Source: Anseranas semipalmata
Taxonomy: Eukaryota; Chordata; Aves; Anseriformes; Anseranatidae
Direction: 5' to 3'
Length of the DNA: 64,000 bases
Assembly (NCBI GenBank): GCA_013399115.1
Contig: VXAA01000908.1
Span: 519,554 to 583,553, forward strand
This document shows, in pieces, positions 50,856 through 63,060 of the stretch. Positions within the stretch are counted from its first letter, which is position 1; each line of letters begins with the position of its first letter. A model generated the notes under the pieces. That model was given only the letters and a program-made list of their open reading frames with translations, was not told the DNA's origin and searched no databases. The translations under genes were made by a program, and so were the position numbers.

Positions 50856-51911
50856 TTTTTCCAAATTTTAGCAAGGCTTTTGATACTGTTCTTCACAGTA
50901 TCCTTCTGGACAAATTGTCTGACTGTAAGATGAACGGGTACACGGTATGCTAGGTGAAGAACAGGCTGAACGGTAGGGCTCAAAGTGTTGTAATGAACGG
51001 GGCTGCATCTGGCTGGTGCCCATTCACTAGTGGTGTTCCCCAAGGCTCAGTCTTGGGGCCAGTTCTGTTCAATATTTTTATCAGTGATCTGGATGCAGGA
51101 CTTGTATGCATCCTTGCTGGCAATATTAAACTGGGAGGTGCTGTTGACCCTCTTGAGGGACGAGAGGCTTTGCAGAAGGATCTAGATAGTGTGGAGCATT
51201 GGGCTATCAGCAATGGCATGAAATTTAACAAGAACAAATGCTGGATTCTGCACTTGGGATGGAGTAATGCCAGGCACAAGTACAGACTGGGAGATGAGTG
51301 GCTGGAAGGCAGCCCTGCAAAAAGGGATCTGATGGTGCTGGTTGACAGTAGGCTCAACATGAACCAGTAGTGTGCTCTGGCAGCCAAAAGGGCAAACCTT
51401 ATTCTGGGGTGTATTAAACACAATACAGCCGGCCAGTCAAAAGAGGTGATTCTCCCACTAGCATTGGTGTCACCTGTCTTGGAATATTGTGTGCAGTTCT
51501 GGGCTTGACACCTCAAAAAAGATGTTAAGAGTGTGATGTTAAGAGTAATTGAGCGTGTCCAGAGGAGGTCAACAAAACTGGTAAAAGGGCTGGAAAGCAT
51601 GTCCTCTGGGGAGCAGCTGAGTATGCTAGGTTTGTTAAGCTTGGACAACAGGAGGTTGAGGGGTAACCTCATAGCTCTACAACTTCCTGAGGAGGCGAAG
51701 TGAAGAAGGAGGTCCTCATCTTTTCTCCCAGGTATCTAGTGACATGGGAATGGTTCAAAGCTGCGTTAAGACTAGACATGAGGAAAAACTTTTTACCAAG
51801 AGGGTGATTAGACACTGGAACAGGCTTCCCAGCAAGGTGGTTGATGCCCTGTGCCTGTCTGTCTTTAAGAGGAAGAGGCATTTGGATAATGCTCTTAATG
51901 ATATGTTTTAA
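50849..51911 (+). pseudogene. CR1 ORF2 remnant (reverse transcriptase), inactivated
   Basis: RT homology begins with FSKAFDTVLHSILLDKL. An in-frame stop lies at 50951-50953, and the frame then reads [38 protein letters not shown] and ISDLDAG. The expected FADDTKLGG appears as LAGNIKLGG, so both catalytic aspartates of the FADD box are lost. MKFNKNKCWILHLG follows. A stop at 51368-51370 and at least one frameshift then break the C-terminal part, whose end (DNALNDMF-stop at 51909-51911) is still recognisable. The protein could not be functional. Confidence 0.85.
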
Positions 51912-52067
51912 CTTTGGGTCAGCCACAAAATAATCTGACAGCTGGACTTGAAGATCTTTCCAGGTCCAACTGAAACTATTGTATTGTAATAGACTACCAT
52001 CAAAAAGCTATCGGTTCCTGCACAGATCTGATTAAAAAAAAAAAAAAAAAGGATAATCATTTAATGA

Positions 52068-52208
52068 TAAAGTAGTTCAGGTTGGACGGCACCTCCAGGG
52101 TCACCTCATCCAACTTCCTGCTGAGTGCAAGGCTAACTTCGGAGTTGGACCAGCTTGCTTAGGGTCACGTTCTGCTGGGTTTTGAGAGTCTCCAAAAATG
52201 GACATTGC
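52068..52208 (-). mobile_element. CR1 LINE 3' region, minus strand
   Basis: TCAGGTTGGACGGCACCTCC then AGGGTCACCTCATCCAACTT, CCTGCTGAGTGCAAGGC and GGGTTTTGAGAGTCTCCAAA matches the reverse-complemented CR1 3' region beyond its lost tail. It lies about 80 bp after the end of the plus-strand CR1 and an A17 run at 52034-52050. The opposite orientation shows it is a separate insertion. Confidence 0.85.
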
Positions 52209-55200
52209 ATGGCTGATAAAATGTTTGCTGTAAAGTTTTATTTCAGTTGGAACAAGAAGAGTGCATATAAACTGGTCATGAATAAATTTAGATAGGAAAT
52301 CAGATGACTTCAGTGATGTTCTGGAACACTGCTCTGATAGGATTTGTAGGAGGAGAAAGCATCCACTTGAGACCAAGATGCATATTGGTCTGATTGTAAA
52401 AGTGATAATATAATTGTCTCCAATAGCAAAGGACTTGACTCAGTGACCCATTTCAGATTTGAAACCTTGATGATTTTAATGGTGATGTCTGTTGAATTTG
52501 CTGCTTGCACTTGAAATGGTCACCTTCCTGCTGCTTTGCTGCTTATATAGAACTGTAAACGTCATACATTTCTTACTGTGCACTTCTCTGTTTATATTTC
52601 TGTAGGGAATAGGAGCAATCTTTCTCCTTGAATTAATGAAGCTAAGTCTCTCCTGAGAATTTCAGGAACAGACTGGGCATGGTAATAGACCTTATTATCT
52701 AATTCACCAGAGGAGCAATATTATTCACAGCTACTCATTTTGTGCCTTCTCTGGATAGAGAGGACACCTCATAGTATAGGTCTATTAGTTCAGTAGCTTC
52801 TTCAGGCAATTAATTCTCAGGCATACATATCTAATGAAGTCAGTATTTTACCTCAATCATTATTTTTTTTATATATTTATCAAAGGACATTTCTGCTGCC
52901 TTGCACCATTGTACAAATGATAAAGTCACTAAAGGCACTGCTGAAGTCCACCTGTGTTTTCTTTCTGAATGCTGATCTGAGACAGATGCCCAAGAAGGCA
53001 ACTGGATCATGAAATTGTTTTCAGTCATCCTCTAGCAGTGACAAGCACAGGTGTGTGCTATGAAGGAGTGGACTGAAGCCTCATGCCCGTTGTATGAAAC
53101 TTGAGAGAATTTGTGAATGTGTGAATTTATGGAGACATTTACTGGGGGAGAAGAGGAGGGGACAGTATGGAAAGGGCAGCAATCCCAGTGTTAACATCAC
53201 TTTCAGTAACACTGTGGTACCTTGCCCATTTCTGCACCCTCTGCAGAATGTCTGGCTCTGCAGTTATACGTTTGTGTGTACATAGTATAGAATTACCTTT
53301 TACTCAAAGGCCCATTCTTCAAAGGGAAGACTGTGAATTATTGCTTTAGGTTTCAAGGAATAAGTAATGATTTAATGACCTTATGAGAAACATTAACTCT
53401 AGTATGAAATGGAAATTTCTATTCTGTTCATTATGCTCAAACATGCATTATATTTTAAACAGAGTTGTTAGAGGGAAAGGTTTATTTACTCATATTGTAG
53501 AAAATGTAAAATTGCAGCTAATGAACTTGTTTGCAATTTTTAGTAATGTATGTTGCTATTAAAATCAATGATTTTAAATATTAAATGTAGTAATTATACT
53601 TTGGACTGCATTTCATTTAAACTTCGTATGATGGAATAATTTTTCTTACTGAATATCAAATTACCATCAATTCACTTTTTAAATAGGTTATTAAGTTTTA
53701 GGAGACATATATACCAGAATAAAGTTATCAGCTGTTTATACTATGGATATCCTAGTACAAAATAATCCTCAGAAATGAGTTTAAAAATTATGTGATATGT
53801 AGTCAATATACTTTTATTGCATGTAAAAGAGCAGTGCATTTGAGATAATTCTTTACCAGATGAGCTGCTTTGATCGATTGCATAAAAAGTGGGGAAATGA
53901 GACAGATGAAATGTCTTGAACATAAACTTAGGCTTTCTAACCAAGTTGTCCAAGCACCGAGGATTGAGCTGTTCTCAGTGAATTTAAAAATTTGTAGTAG
54001 GTGCTAATACTTTGGAAAAATTACTTAACTCAAGGATTTGAGAACCTCAGTTAAACACTTTCTGAAAATGTTATTGTCTATATAGACTTTTACAAAGCCC
54101 GGTCACAAAAGTATCTAAATGCCTTTGAGTAGCACATTAAATGCACATTAATATTGCAGTAATAGTTACACCAGAACAATAGGGATTTCTATTCTATGTA
54201 AGGCAAAGGCAACAATGCACCAATATTGTAGCAGTGGTTAAATTTAGGCCAGGAGTAAGGTTTGTTTTTTTTTTTTTTTTTTGGTATGGACTTTAAAGCA
54301 GTTATAAACCTGCAGAAGTGTGTTCGACCAAGTTACTCACCAGGAAAGTTTTGTGAGAGGTAGGTCTGACCTGACAGGGTAAGGAAAATGTATCATTTTG
54401 GCTGAATCTCTGACTCTGGAAATTTGCTAGGGAAAGAAAAGATTACTTAGAAGAAATATTGGTTTGTTCAGTTTACTATGGAAAATACATTTTGGATTCT
54501 CTTTTATATTGCTCCTGTCTTTCTTACTTGAGGAAGCAGAAAATCTTTTTTCTCAGTTGCTGATAATGAAGTACATCTTGAAAAGAGGTTTTCTTCAACC
54601 TGTACAACACGGGTCTTTTCCACCTCAGAGTCATCAGTCTTTCTCTTTGTAAAAGGAAAGAAAATTTGTATGCCCTGCAAAAAAGTCAAATGTTAGTTCT
54701 GAGAAGGTTAATTATTAGATGTGGGTTTGTTACTGTTTTAACTTGCAGGCTTTGTCAGCAGGACTGGAAGCTAGAGACAAACTAATTGTAAATATTCCAT
54801 GTCAATCAGTGTCAGCTGAGTGATGGCTCAGCTTACTCCTGTCTCCAACCTCCACTTCTCTTTAGTCACAATTAACCATAGCTTAGGGCTTCAGATGTTA
54901 CAAGGGCATAAAAGGCATGGGAACAATTGCCTGTCATTATCTTTTTCAGTCTCAATATCTGTACTATACACTAAGACCCAAGGCTTTAAGTAGAAACTGG
55001 GTGCTAAGGGAATTCCCATAGCTTTTAGACTCATTTCAAAAGAAATAGAAATGTTTGACATCTGCAGTTGGTTTTTTTGTTTAGTTTTGTTTTGTTTTCT
55101 GTCAAGCTGTCATATTTCATGGCTAAAACTATTCAGAATTTTTATTTTGACTTTTCACAAGGAGTTAATTCTGGTTTTGACCAACTCTACTATCTGCCTT

Positions 55201-56256
55201 CTCAAATCATTAAAACCAGGCTGTTAAAATGGTTGAAAGAAGGTGATCTGCTCACTGGAAAAAAGAACTGTAGTGTTGGGAATGATGCTGGGAAATTGCA
55301 ATGAGGTAGTCCTCATGCTTGGGAATACAACAACCCAGTGCCAACTCTTAGTGGAACAATACAAAGGAGAACATAATTTCTAAAAACATGTGTGAAGATA
55401 ACTGGGTAAAAATGCCAACAGGGAGAGCATATGTAAAGAAGATGTAACACAACCAAAACAGAAAGTTTTTATCCCTGTTTGCTTGTGTCATTCCTGAGTC
55501 AATTGAAGGCCCCTTTGCCACCATGGGAGGTCTTTGAGAACTTCCTCTTCTGCCTTGCAGCAGGTTACTGCTATTGCCTTTCCAGTAGTAAACAGGTACA
55601 GTTATGAATATTACACCTAATAATAAGTGGTTTCATGTGGCTTTGAGGCCCACTATTAGGCAGATGTGGCATCCAAACGTTCCCTGTTTGGAACCCCTGA
55701 GGTTGTGCTAGTACTGACGCCTCTCTTTCTGTACACAGCTACTGCTCAAAGCTTAGTACAGTAAAGATTCCAAATTGGTTAAAATTGTCCAATTGCAGGA
55801 AAAGTTATTCAGAGGGATGATCACATATCACCTGTGCTTAAGCACCCACATTATAAAAGGGAAAGGATAGTATCTTTAATAGACCATTTGGAGAACGGGC
55901 AGACCATTTGAGAAGTATTTTTTAAGTTTAATAGCAGGCCTTCTTTTTCTTAGCCCTTTTAGGTGATCTAATAAAATATGCTTCCTCTGACTATGAACTT
56001 GTGTTTTGTAGCCTTAAAGCCTCATGGTTTCAGCAACAGCTCTTACACTCAGATTGCTGTAGGAAAAATGAATTAGTAACATAAAACCACTTTCCATGAT
56101 AAAAAGGAATAAAACTTTCCTTGTTTCCTTGTAAGTGTCTTTCCATCTGCTATACAGGCATTCTCTGTGTGGCTGAGAAGAAATGCACTCGTTTAATAGC
56201 TACATCTCTTTGCTCTGCATCTGCAAGCTGTCATTGCACTTGCTTACCTTTGTTCT
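52209..56256. other. Unique AT-rich sequence, no gene seen
   Basis: T runs lie at 54265-54282. Frames of up to 91 codons on both strands carry no recognised motif. Nothing else was supported. Confidence 0.5.
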
Positions 56257-56332
56257 TAGAATCATCTAGGTTGGAAAAGACCTTCAAGATCGTCAAGTCC
56301 AACCATCAACCTGACCTACCGAGTCCCATCAG
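56257..56332 (-). mobile_element. CR1 LINE 3' end, minus strand
   Basis: TTAGAATCATCTAGGTTGGA then AAAGACCTTCAAGATCGTCA, AGTCCAACCATCAACCTGAC and CTACCGAGTCCCATCAG is the reverse-complemented CR1 3' end. The subfamily carries 'caacctgacctaccaagtccc', different from the 58.5-kb copy. Confidence 0.93.
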
Positions 56333-58504
56333 TTCTTGATCTTTCTCATGCTGATTCTTCCATACAAAATTTGTATCATTGTTGATAACTAAAGTTCATT
56401 GTTGTTTCATGGCTATCTATAATGACAGGTTTTGTCAACACTGCCCTTCAGATTCCTTGACTGTGTATTAGTAAGTTTGGAACATGTTTAAAATTAGACA
56501 CTCTCTGCTCACATGTAGCTGATCGTCTATTGCATTCATCTGCCTTGATGACTCTAGCAGTAACTCAATGCTTTTGTCCATACTGACTTCTACAGATCTT
56601 GTAAGATATCTCTTATAATAACTTTTTGATTTTTTATCATGCGCTGAAGTATGAGCAATATTTGGTATGAGTTCTTTTTCCTCTGGGAGGAAGGTCAGAG
56701 TGTCAAATATTAGAAGAAATTTTGCATCACTGAGTGGAAAGTGTCAATCTTGAGAGCAGACCAGACAGTCCAGCTACCAATGTCCTGTACGGAAGTGTCC
56801 TGCCTTTTGCTTCTGTTAGCTTTCAGCAGGAGAGTCATTTCTGTTCACTGATGTTAATGTTCTTATGTTAATGCTTATGTTCTTAGAACATCTGACAACC
56901 CGTCCGATAGTGAGAGGGGTTTATGCTCAGGATGCCTGCATAGAAAGCTAGCTGTATCAAAGGGGCATTCTTCTCAAAAGCTGACCATTTAAAGACTGTG
57001 GTCTGAATCATATAGCTATCATGTGGTCTTTCTTTAGCATTGTTTTTACACTGCAGTTCAGAAAATTGCAGTTGCGTTGTATATACATTCCCTTACAATG
57101 ATAATGTAGAATGTTTATTAATTCCTTTAGGCAGAGAAATAGGCTATTTGTTAGTATGCACAGAATACATGCTTATTCTTTTCCTTCTCCAGTATTATTT
57201 CAAGGCCTAGTTTGTGAGCTACTTGCTTCACACTCAGGCTGGAGTGGTTAGAACGGATTCACTCCTCTCAAATGCAGACCCTCTGGTATGCTGTTGTGGT
57301 TGTAGGCTTAATTAGTAAGGCTCAAAAGCTTTGCCTGCATAAAGGGTAATGGGGAGTGTTACAGCCAAAATGAGCCATTGCTAAATGACCTTGACAAATG
57401 TTATTGTTTTGTTTCTAAAGTATTTATTTCGCTCGAGGGGTTTCTACTTCTCCAATCATCCTGCTTTATCATGGACAATTTGAAAGAAAAGGAAGCAATG
57501 GCAAGCAAGAATCAATCCCACCCCAGCCATGTCTCAGTTTGAACCATACCCTTTTTGACTTGTTTTACAAAATTAAGTCCAACTTCTGCCTGACTCAGCA
57601 CTCGTAGCAGAAGTTGGAAAGTGTGGGTCATGCATTTTACAGCTTTTGTGCTAGGCTGACAGAATGGGCTCTAATACAGTATCTAAGTTTTTACTGAAGT
57701 CAGAGATAAAGTTCCTTTGTTTTCATTGGTACCAGAATCAGGCCAGCTCTAAGTGTGGCAAAAATTTTGTCCCTTTTTGGGAAACCAGAACTAAGACCCA
57801 GACTGTCACATGGGTAATGTCACCCCAGTTTGACCAGTGTTTCTGGCCCTCTAGGAGCTTGATTTTGCATCTTTGGATCACTCAAAACTTTTGTTTGCTC
57901 CTTTCTGAAACAAATCATATTTTTTGTTATGCAAAGATATTATCCAGTCAGTTGAAGTCTAAAATATTTTAATGACCCATGACACAATCTAGTATAACTG
58001 CATGATCGATTAATTTTTCACATAATTGTTCACACTGCTTATAAAGATTTAATAACCTGGTTGAAAAATGTTCAGTAAACAAGGCAACATTGAGGATTTT
58101 TCTGAAGACATATGACAGGGTTATGGTTTGTTTTTGCAGTTTGCTGATACATTAAAATATGATGAAGCTATCAGATCAAAATAATGCAGTTTCCTTCAGG
58201 ATGTGCACACAATATATTGTAATCCAGATAGGAATATACTCACAGCAAAAAGGCCTGTGTGCCCTTTGAACATTAGATGTAGATGGGGTAGTACACGCTC
58301 CAGAAACATGTCACTTATCTGTGGTAAATGGACAAATCCCTTGTAGCTATCACATCAGTGTTATATCTGTCATGGTAATAAGCCCATTTTTATTTATATT
58401 TTTAAGGAAACATATGTAGATCTCACTGAAGTTACAACTTTTACATTGTCATTTACAGAATAGGAGCTTGAAATCAAAATACTGTCTGGAGAAGAGAAAT
58501 ACTA
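56333..58504. other. Unique AT-rich sequence, no gene seen
   Basis: A local imperfect repeat of TGTTAATG/TTCTTATG words lies at about 56850-56885. A 102-codon frame at 57664-57972 has no recognised motif. Confidence 0.5.
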
Positions 58505-58603
58505 AAATCACAGAATCACAGAATCACAGAATCAATCTTTTGGTTGGAAGAGACCTTCAAGATCACCTAGTCCAACCTAAGACCTAACACTAACAATCCC
58601 TCA
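58505..58603 (-). mobile_element. CR1 LINE 3' end with triplicated tail, minus strand
   Basis: Three consecutive TCACAGAA units (58508-58533, the CR1 8-bp repeat reversed) are followed by TTGGTTGGAAGAGACCTTCA, AGATCACCTAGTCCAACCTA and AGACCTAACACTAACAATCC. The 3' UTR wording matches the plus-strand copy at 15210-15463 closely, so both belong to one subfamily. It is truncated to about 100 bp. Confidence 0.95.
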
Positions 58604-61600
58604 TAATAGTTAGGAATAAGCTGTAATTACAGCACGGTCATTGTGTCTTAGGCTTAAATAGCACGAGTAAAGCTGTAACTATTTTTAATGATGACTAGAT
58701 AGATATGTGATGCCCTACATTAGTAATTTCAAAATAATTTTCATGTAAGGGACACATCAGCAAATCCATGTTAATGAAATTCAATTATCAATTTATAAAG
58801 TATTATGATACTTCTGTGTACTGCAGCATAAAATATTGATTTTACTTTTGTAGTATATATTAATTTAAAGCAATAAGTAAGATCATTTTTCTTCCAGTCC
58901 AAGAGAAGGAAGTGGTCTATTTTGTAACGGCCTAACTGATAATTTATGTTTATTCTTGGCTTTATGCACGAGCATGTTGTGCAGGTGTGTTAAGCAGAAG
59001 GTTTCAAGATCAGACCCTAATTTAAGAAGACATAATGATAGGGCTCATATAGACAAGGGATGTAGCCTGGTGTTTAACTAAACTACATATGAGCACTGTA
59101 CCAAGAGCAGCCTGTGGTTTTACATGCATTATATTGTTTTTGTTTGTTTGTTTGTTTTCTGATTGCATTAAATTTAAACCGTGATCCTGGGAAATACTGA
59201 GAGCCCCAGTGCATATTGAGGTCAGTGGGAACTAATGAAGTAAAGAACCTTACAAATCAGTCCCTTTTGCATTTTCCTCATTAATTTTGTCTTTTGTTGT
59301 TTAATTCTTTAATGATACATACATTGTTTTCTATATCTGTGTTTGGTATTTTTCTAACTGATGCTTTACTTGTTCTTTATTGTACCATCATTTTTTGTAT
59401 TTCCCTCTCATTTTAAGAATAGCGTTTTTTAATTATTTATAAAAAATGTTTTTAAAGGAGGTCTGTCTTACTCGTTTTGTGCTTTCACTGACTATGTTTG
59501 CTTTACCATTCCTTAACTCAGTTGTTCACTGGTTCTCCTGTGCTCCTGATCTGTTTCCAGAAGCTTTCAGTATCTTACCCTTTGCTCATGAACCCTCACT
59601 GACAACATAGTTTTGGTTCCTTCATTTCCCGTTTTCCAACCCTAGCAGAGACCAGATGGATGCTGTAGTAATAAGCATAGATATTTCAAAGGAGCAAAAA
59701 AGTCTTTTTTTATCTCAGAGGATTATAGTGAGAAGCAGCAAGAACTATTGGGTATGTTATCAATTACTAACTTAGAGGCTACAGAGGTTGAATGAAATGA
59801 GAATCAAATGGAAGTTACCAGAGTTTGTTAGTTAGTGGAACTGTATTTAAGATGGTGAAAGTTTACAACACTGCAGATTTGAGGTAAAATTACTTACTGT
59901 GTAAGATGACGCACATGTTTTGTGCAAATGAACTCTGTTATCTGAAGATGAACCAAGTTTATGCAATGTTACTTATTTTAGCTTAACAAAATATATTTTC
60001 AACAAAGCTTGGTTGTTTTTGTTGGAGGCTATTAGACTACATTACTTGTCCATGAAAAGTGGCCTGGAAGGTTCTCGCTCCTCTTCATTTTCGTGTGGAG
60101 TGACTGGGAAAAAAAGTTGATTCCTGGTCTGGCTTCATTGCATAAAGAGAGGGTGGAACACAAATTTTGCCACATCTTCTCTCAAGTTCCTTCCAAAATT
60201 CAGTGACTTGTCAAGAATAAGCATGGCCTGTTGTTTTATTTTAGATTTTTTGCACACTTTAAATTCAATACAAGAATAGAAGGTTGTCATGTTTAAATCA
60301 GGGTTATTGTCCCCAGCAGTTTTGTAGTAGGGTTGTTTATAGAGCTGGAACATTACAGTATATTCTGTGAAGGTGTCTTTTGTCAGTTCATTCAAACCAT
60401 AATGCTTACAGACACATAAGTCTGATTTGTTTACTCTTATATTGACATTAATTTGTTTTAAAGAGAGGAAGACCATCTGTGATCATAATTTTGGTCAAAG
60501 GTTGCAGAAGTATCCTAAATTGTTTAAGGAAAAAAAAAAAAAGAATGTATACCTCCAGATAGACTATCATTTATGTCTGAGGGAAGAGAATTACCTCTAA
60601 CGGTAACATAAGGAATGTGTATGTTATTCTTCATCCATTGACCTCTATCGGGAATGAGTCAACTCTCATATAGCTTACAGAAGAGCTAAAAAGAATGAAA
60701 TAGAAATTCAAATGAAAGATCTACAGTTTTGGTTGAAATAGAATATCTGCCTCAAGGTAAAATAAGGCAGCTGAAAGTCACTGGAGTAAATCCCAATTTG
60801 ATTTTCAGCTGTATATGGGGAATGAGCAGAGAAAGGAGCACATACAGCCACTGCAGTAGCAGAGTGAGTGACGCTTTAAGGGCGGGTCGCCACCTTTCTC
60901 CTCATTCAGGAACCATGACGTAGGGTTTGTGGGGTTTATCTAGACAAATCAAGCTGTCATCCCGCTTGCAAGTTGCTGGGATAGGTGTCATGGAAACCAT
61001 AAAACATGAATCTTACAGTTTTCTTCATCAAACCTGTGGTTGAGATTCCTTTCCTGGATGAATGTTGCAGGGTTTGACCAATGTAATGCAGTAGATACCT
61101 ACAAGCAGTTAATCTTGGAGAGACACTGATTCTCATGAGCATACATCTCTGAAATACAATCACCCCTGCTGCAGTATTTCTGAATGATGAATGCTTGGGT
61201 ATTGGTCTTTGCCCCTTGTTGGGGCTCTGGCCCAAGTCAAGGCTCTTCAGCTGGCAATCAGGTTTAACTCTCATGAGTGTAATCAAATGGCAAGAGATTG
61301 TAAAATTACTAGAAGCTGTGTATGAGAGTGCAGTTAATTCCTTCAGACTGGGCTGTTATGTTCACCTGTATGACATTCTAGAGGTTGTTTTGTGAAAGAC
61401 TTGTGTGACACATGACAGCAGTTTGTTGATCTAGATCTACATCTTTCCTTTTCTGGAATTTGTGTTAGTATGGGTCATATTTCCTTTCCATTTTCCATAT
61501 TAGCTGAGAGGGTAGTTACTCAGAATTAGATTAAAATGAGCTATTTTCCCATTTTAATGAGAACATTTAAGTCTCATTAATCAAAAAACAAAAAGACGTA

Positions 61601-62979
61601 AAATATTTTCAATCCATGCCTTTTTACAATCTGTACATACATCAGATTGTAATATATACAATTGCAATCATATATTGTAATCAGATATATTTTTATATGA
61701 GGGTGTGCAGAAGGAAAGCAGGTGGGTTATATCATCTGGGAAAGTTGTGCAGTAAGTAGGTCAAATTTGAAGAAGATATCATTACTTGTTCTCATATTTA
61801 CTAAGAAAGAGTTATGGTGCTGATATGCCTTCAGAAATTTATATACAAAGAAACATTAGTACTTTCAACTGTGTATAAGTACAGTCTTAGGTCTTCCATT
61901 TTATTATTTTAAAACCAGTATTACTCGAGCAATAGCTTCCAATTAAACTAACTGTTCTTCAGTCCCAGTAATGTTCCCCCTAAGGGAATGTATTTTAATG
62001 TGTTTACCTAGTTATTGACTTTCTTGCCATTTCATTTTGTTCTAAAGAATAAGGAAACTTAGTGCTCGATTTCCATTGAAAATCATACATTTCCTTAAAA
62101 TAATTTCATGAAAATATACAGTTTGAAGTATGAAAGTGTATGGGGGGGGGAGGGGGCTGTTTTTTTCAGTCCTCTTGTGTCTTCGAGCTATATAAAAGTA
62201 GTTTATTGGGCTGCAGATGTTTTTAATGTCAAGATTATTTACATTGCTGAATATTATAACTGGAGTGCTCAAAAGTCATTAAAGCACAAAAATGCTTGTT
62301 CAACTATTTTCAGTGTTTTAAAGCGTGTCATTCATTATTTCACGCAGTTATAGCCCAACAGCGTGGAACATGAGTTCTTACGTTTCAAGGAAATAAAAGG
62401 TGTAAAGAGCAACTTTATATAAAGCATGTGGATTAATATATGGAAACATAAAATATGAAATAAGACTAAAAAGAAGGAACAGTATTCACCATTGGAACAA
62501 TGGATACACCTGGGTACACATTTATAAGCTTTTGCGTAAGCATTGCTTGAAAGACTGTTTTTTCTCTTTAATTTTTTTTTTTTCTTAAAGTTAGTGGTCA
62601 CCAAGCACAGGAAGGATGAGTTTTATCCATCATGGAAAAAGTACTAAAGCACTAAAGCCAGTTCTTCATGGTCCTATGGAGGTAAAAATGTGACATTTTT
62701 TCACACACTGAAATGGAATGATTTTATTATTACTTATGTTGATTACCAACCCTAAAAGGGCTTGAAATATTGGACTTCAACAGTGTGGTATTTTTAGATG
62801 TTGGCAAGTTATTTTTAGGAATTTTAATAGCTCCTTCTGCTCTGCAAAATTGATCTCAAGGCACTTTTACAGAAGAAATCATTCCAATAAATATGTCTAA
62901 TTCTAATTCTCAGCACTCTTTACTTTAAAAAAAGCAAACAAAACATAACAAACAAAACTTCTTTATTCCCTGTTTGCAG
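58604..62979. other. Unique AT-rich sequence, no gene seen
   Basis: (TTTG)n lies at 59137-59158, poly-A at 60531-60542 and a G8AG5 run at 62143-62156. Frames of 109 and 113 codons on the minus strand (60135-60476, 60957-61286) have no recognised motif and no splice or promoter context. I regard them as chance. Confidence 0.5.
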
Positions 62980-63060
62980 TTGTGGCCTAGAAGCTAGAGC
63001 GCTGGCAAAGGCAATGCCAAGATTTTGTCTGCAAGACTGTTGTCCTCAAAAGGGGTTTCA
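62980..63060 (+). mobile_element. Doubtful tRNA-derived SINE head
   Basis: GTTGTGGCCTAGAAGCTAGA then GCGCTGGCAAAGGC has the look of a tRNA-like head ('gtggcctagtggttagagc'). No acceptor stem or clear B box follows, so this is a weak call. Confidence 0.22.

Larger units (their letters stand above)
50240..51990 (+). mobile_element. CR1 LINE with large internal deletion, plus strand
   Basis: The GC-rich 5' part (50240-50848) carries an ORF1 N-terminal remnant and probably 5' UTR. At about 50849 it passes straight into the ORF2 RT domain (FSKAFDTV) and continues to the ORF2 end at 51911. It then reads through TGGACTTGAAGATCTTTCCA and GGTCCAACTGAAACTATTG, a decayed 3' end. The rest of ORF1, the endonuclease and the N-terminal RT are missing, which is well over 1 kb compared with a full element. 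The 5' boundary near 50240 is inferred from the change in composition and is uncertain. Older than the 38152 copy. Confidence 0.85.

Noticed and set aside
50980..51672. 230-codon minus-strand frame
   Set aside because: It is antisense to the CR1 ORF2 remnant; its peptides mirror the RT codons.
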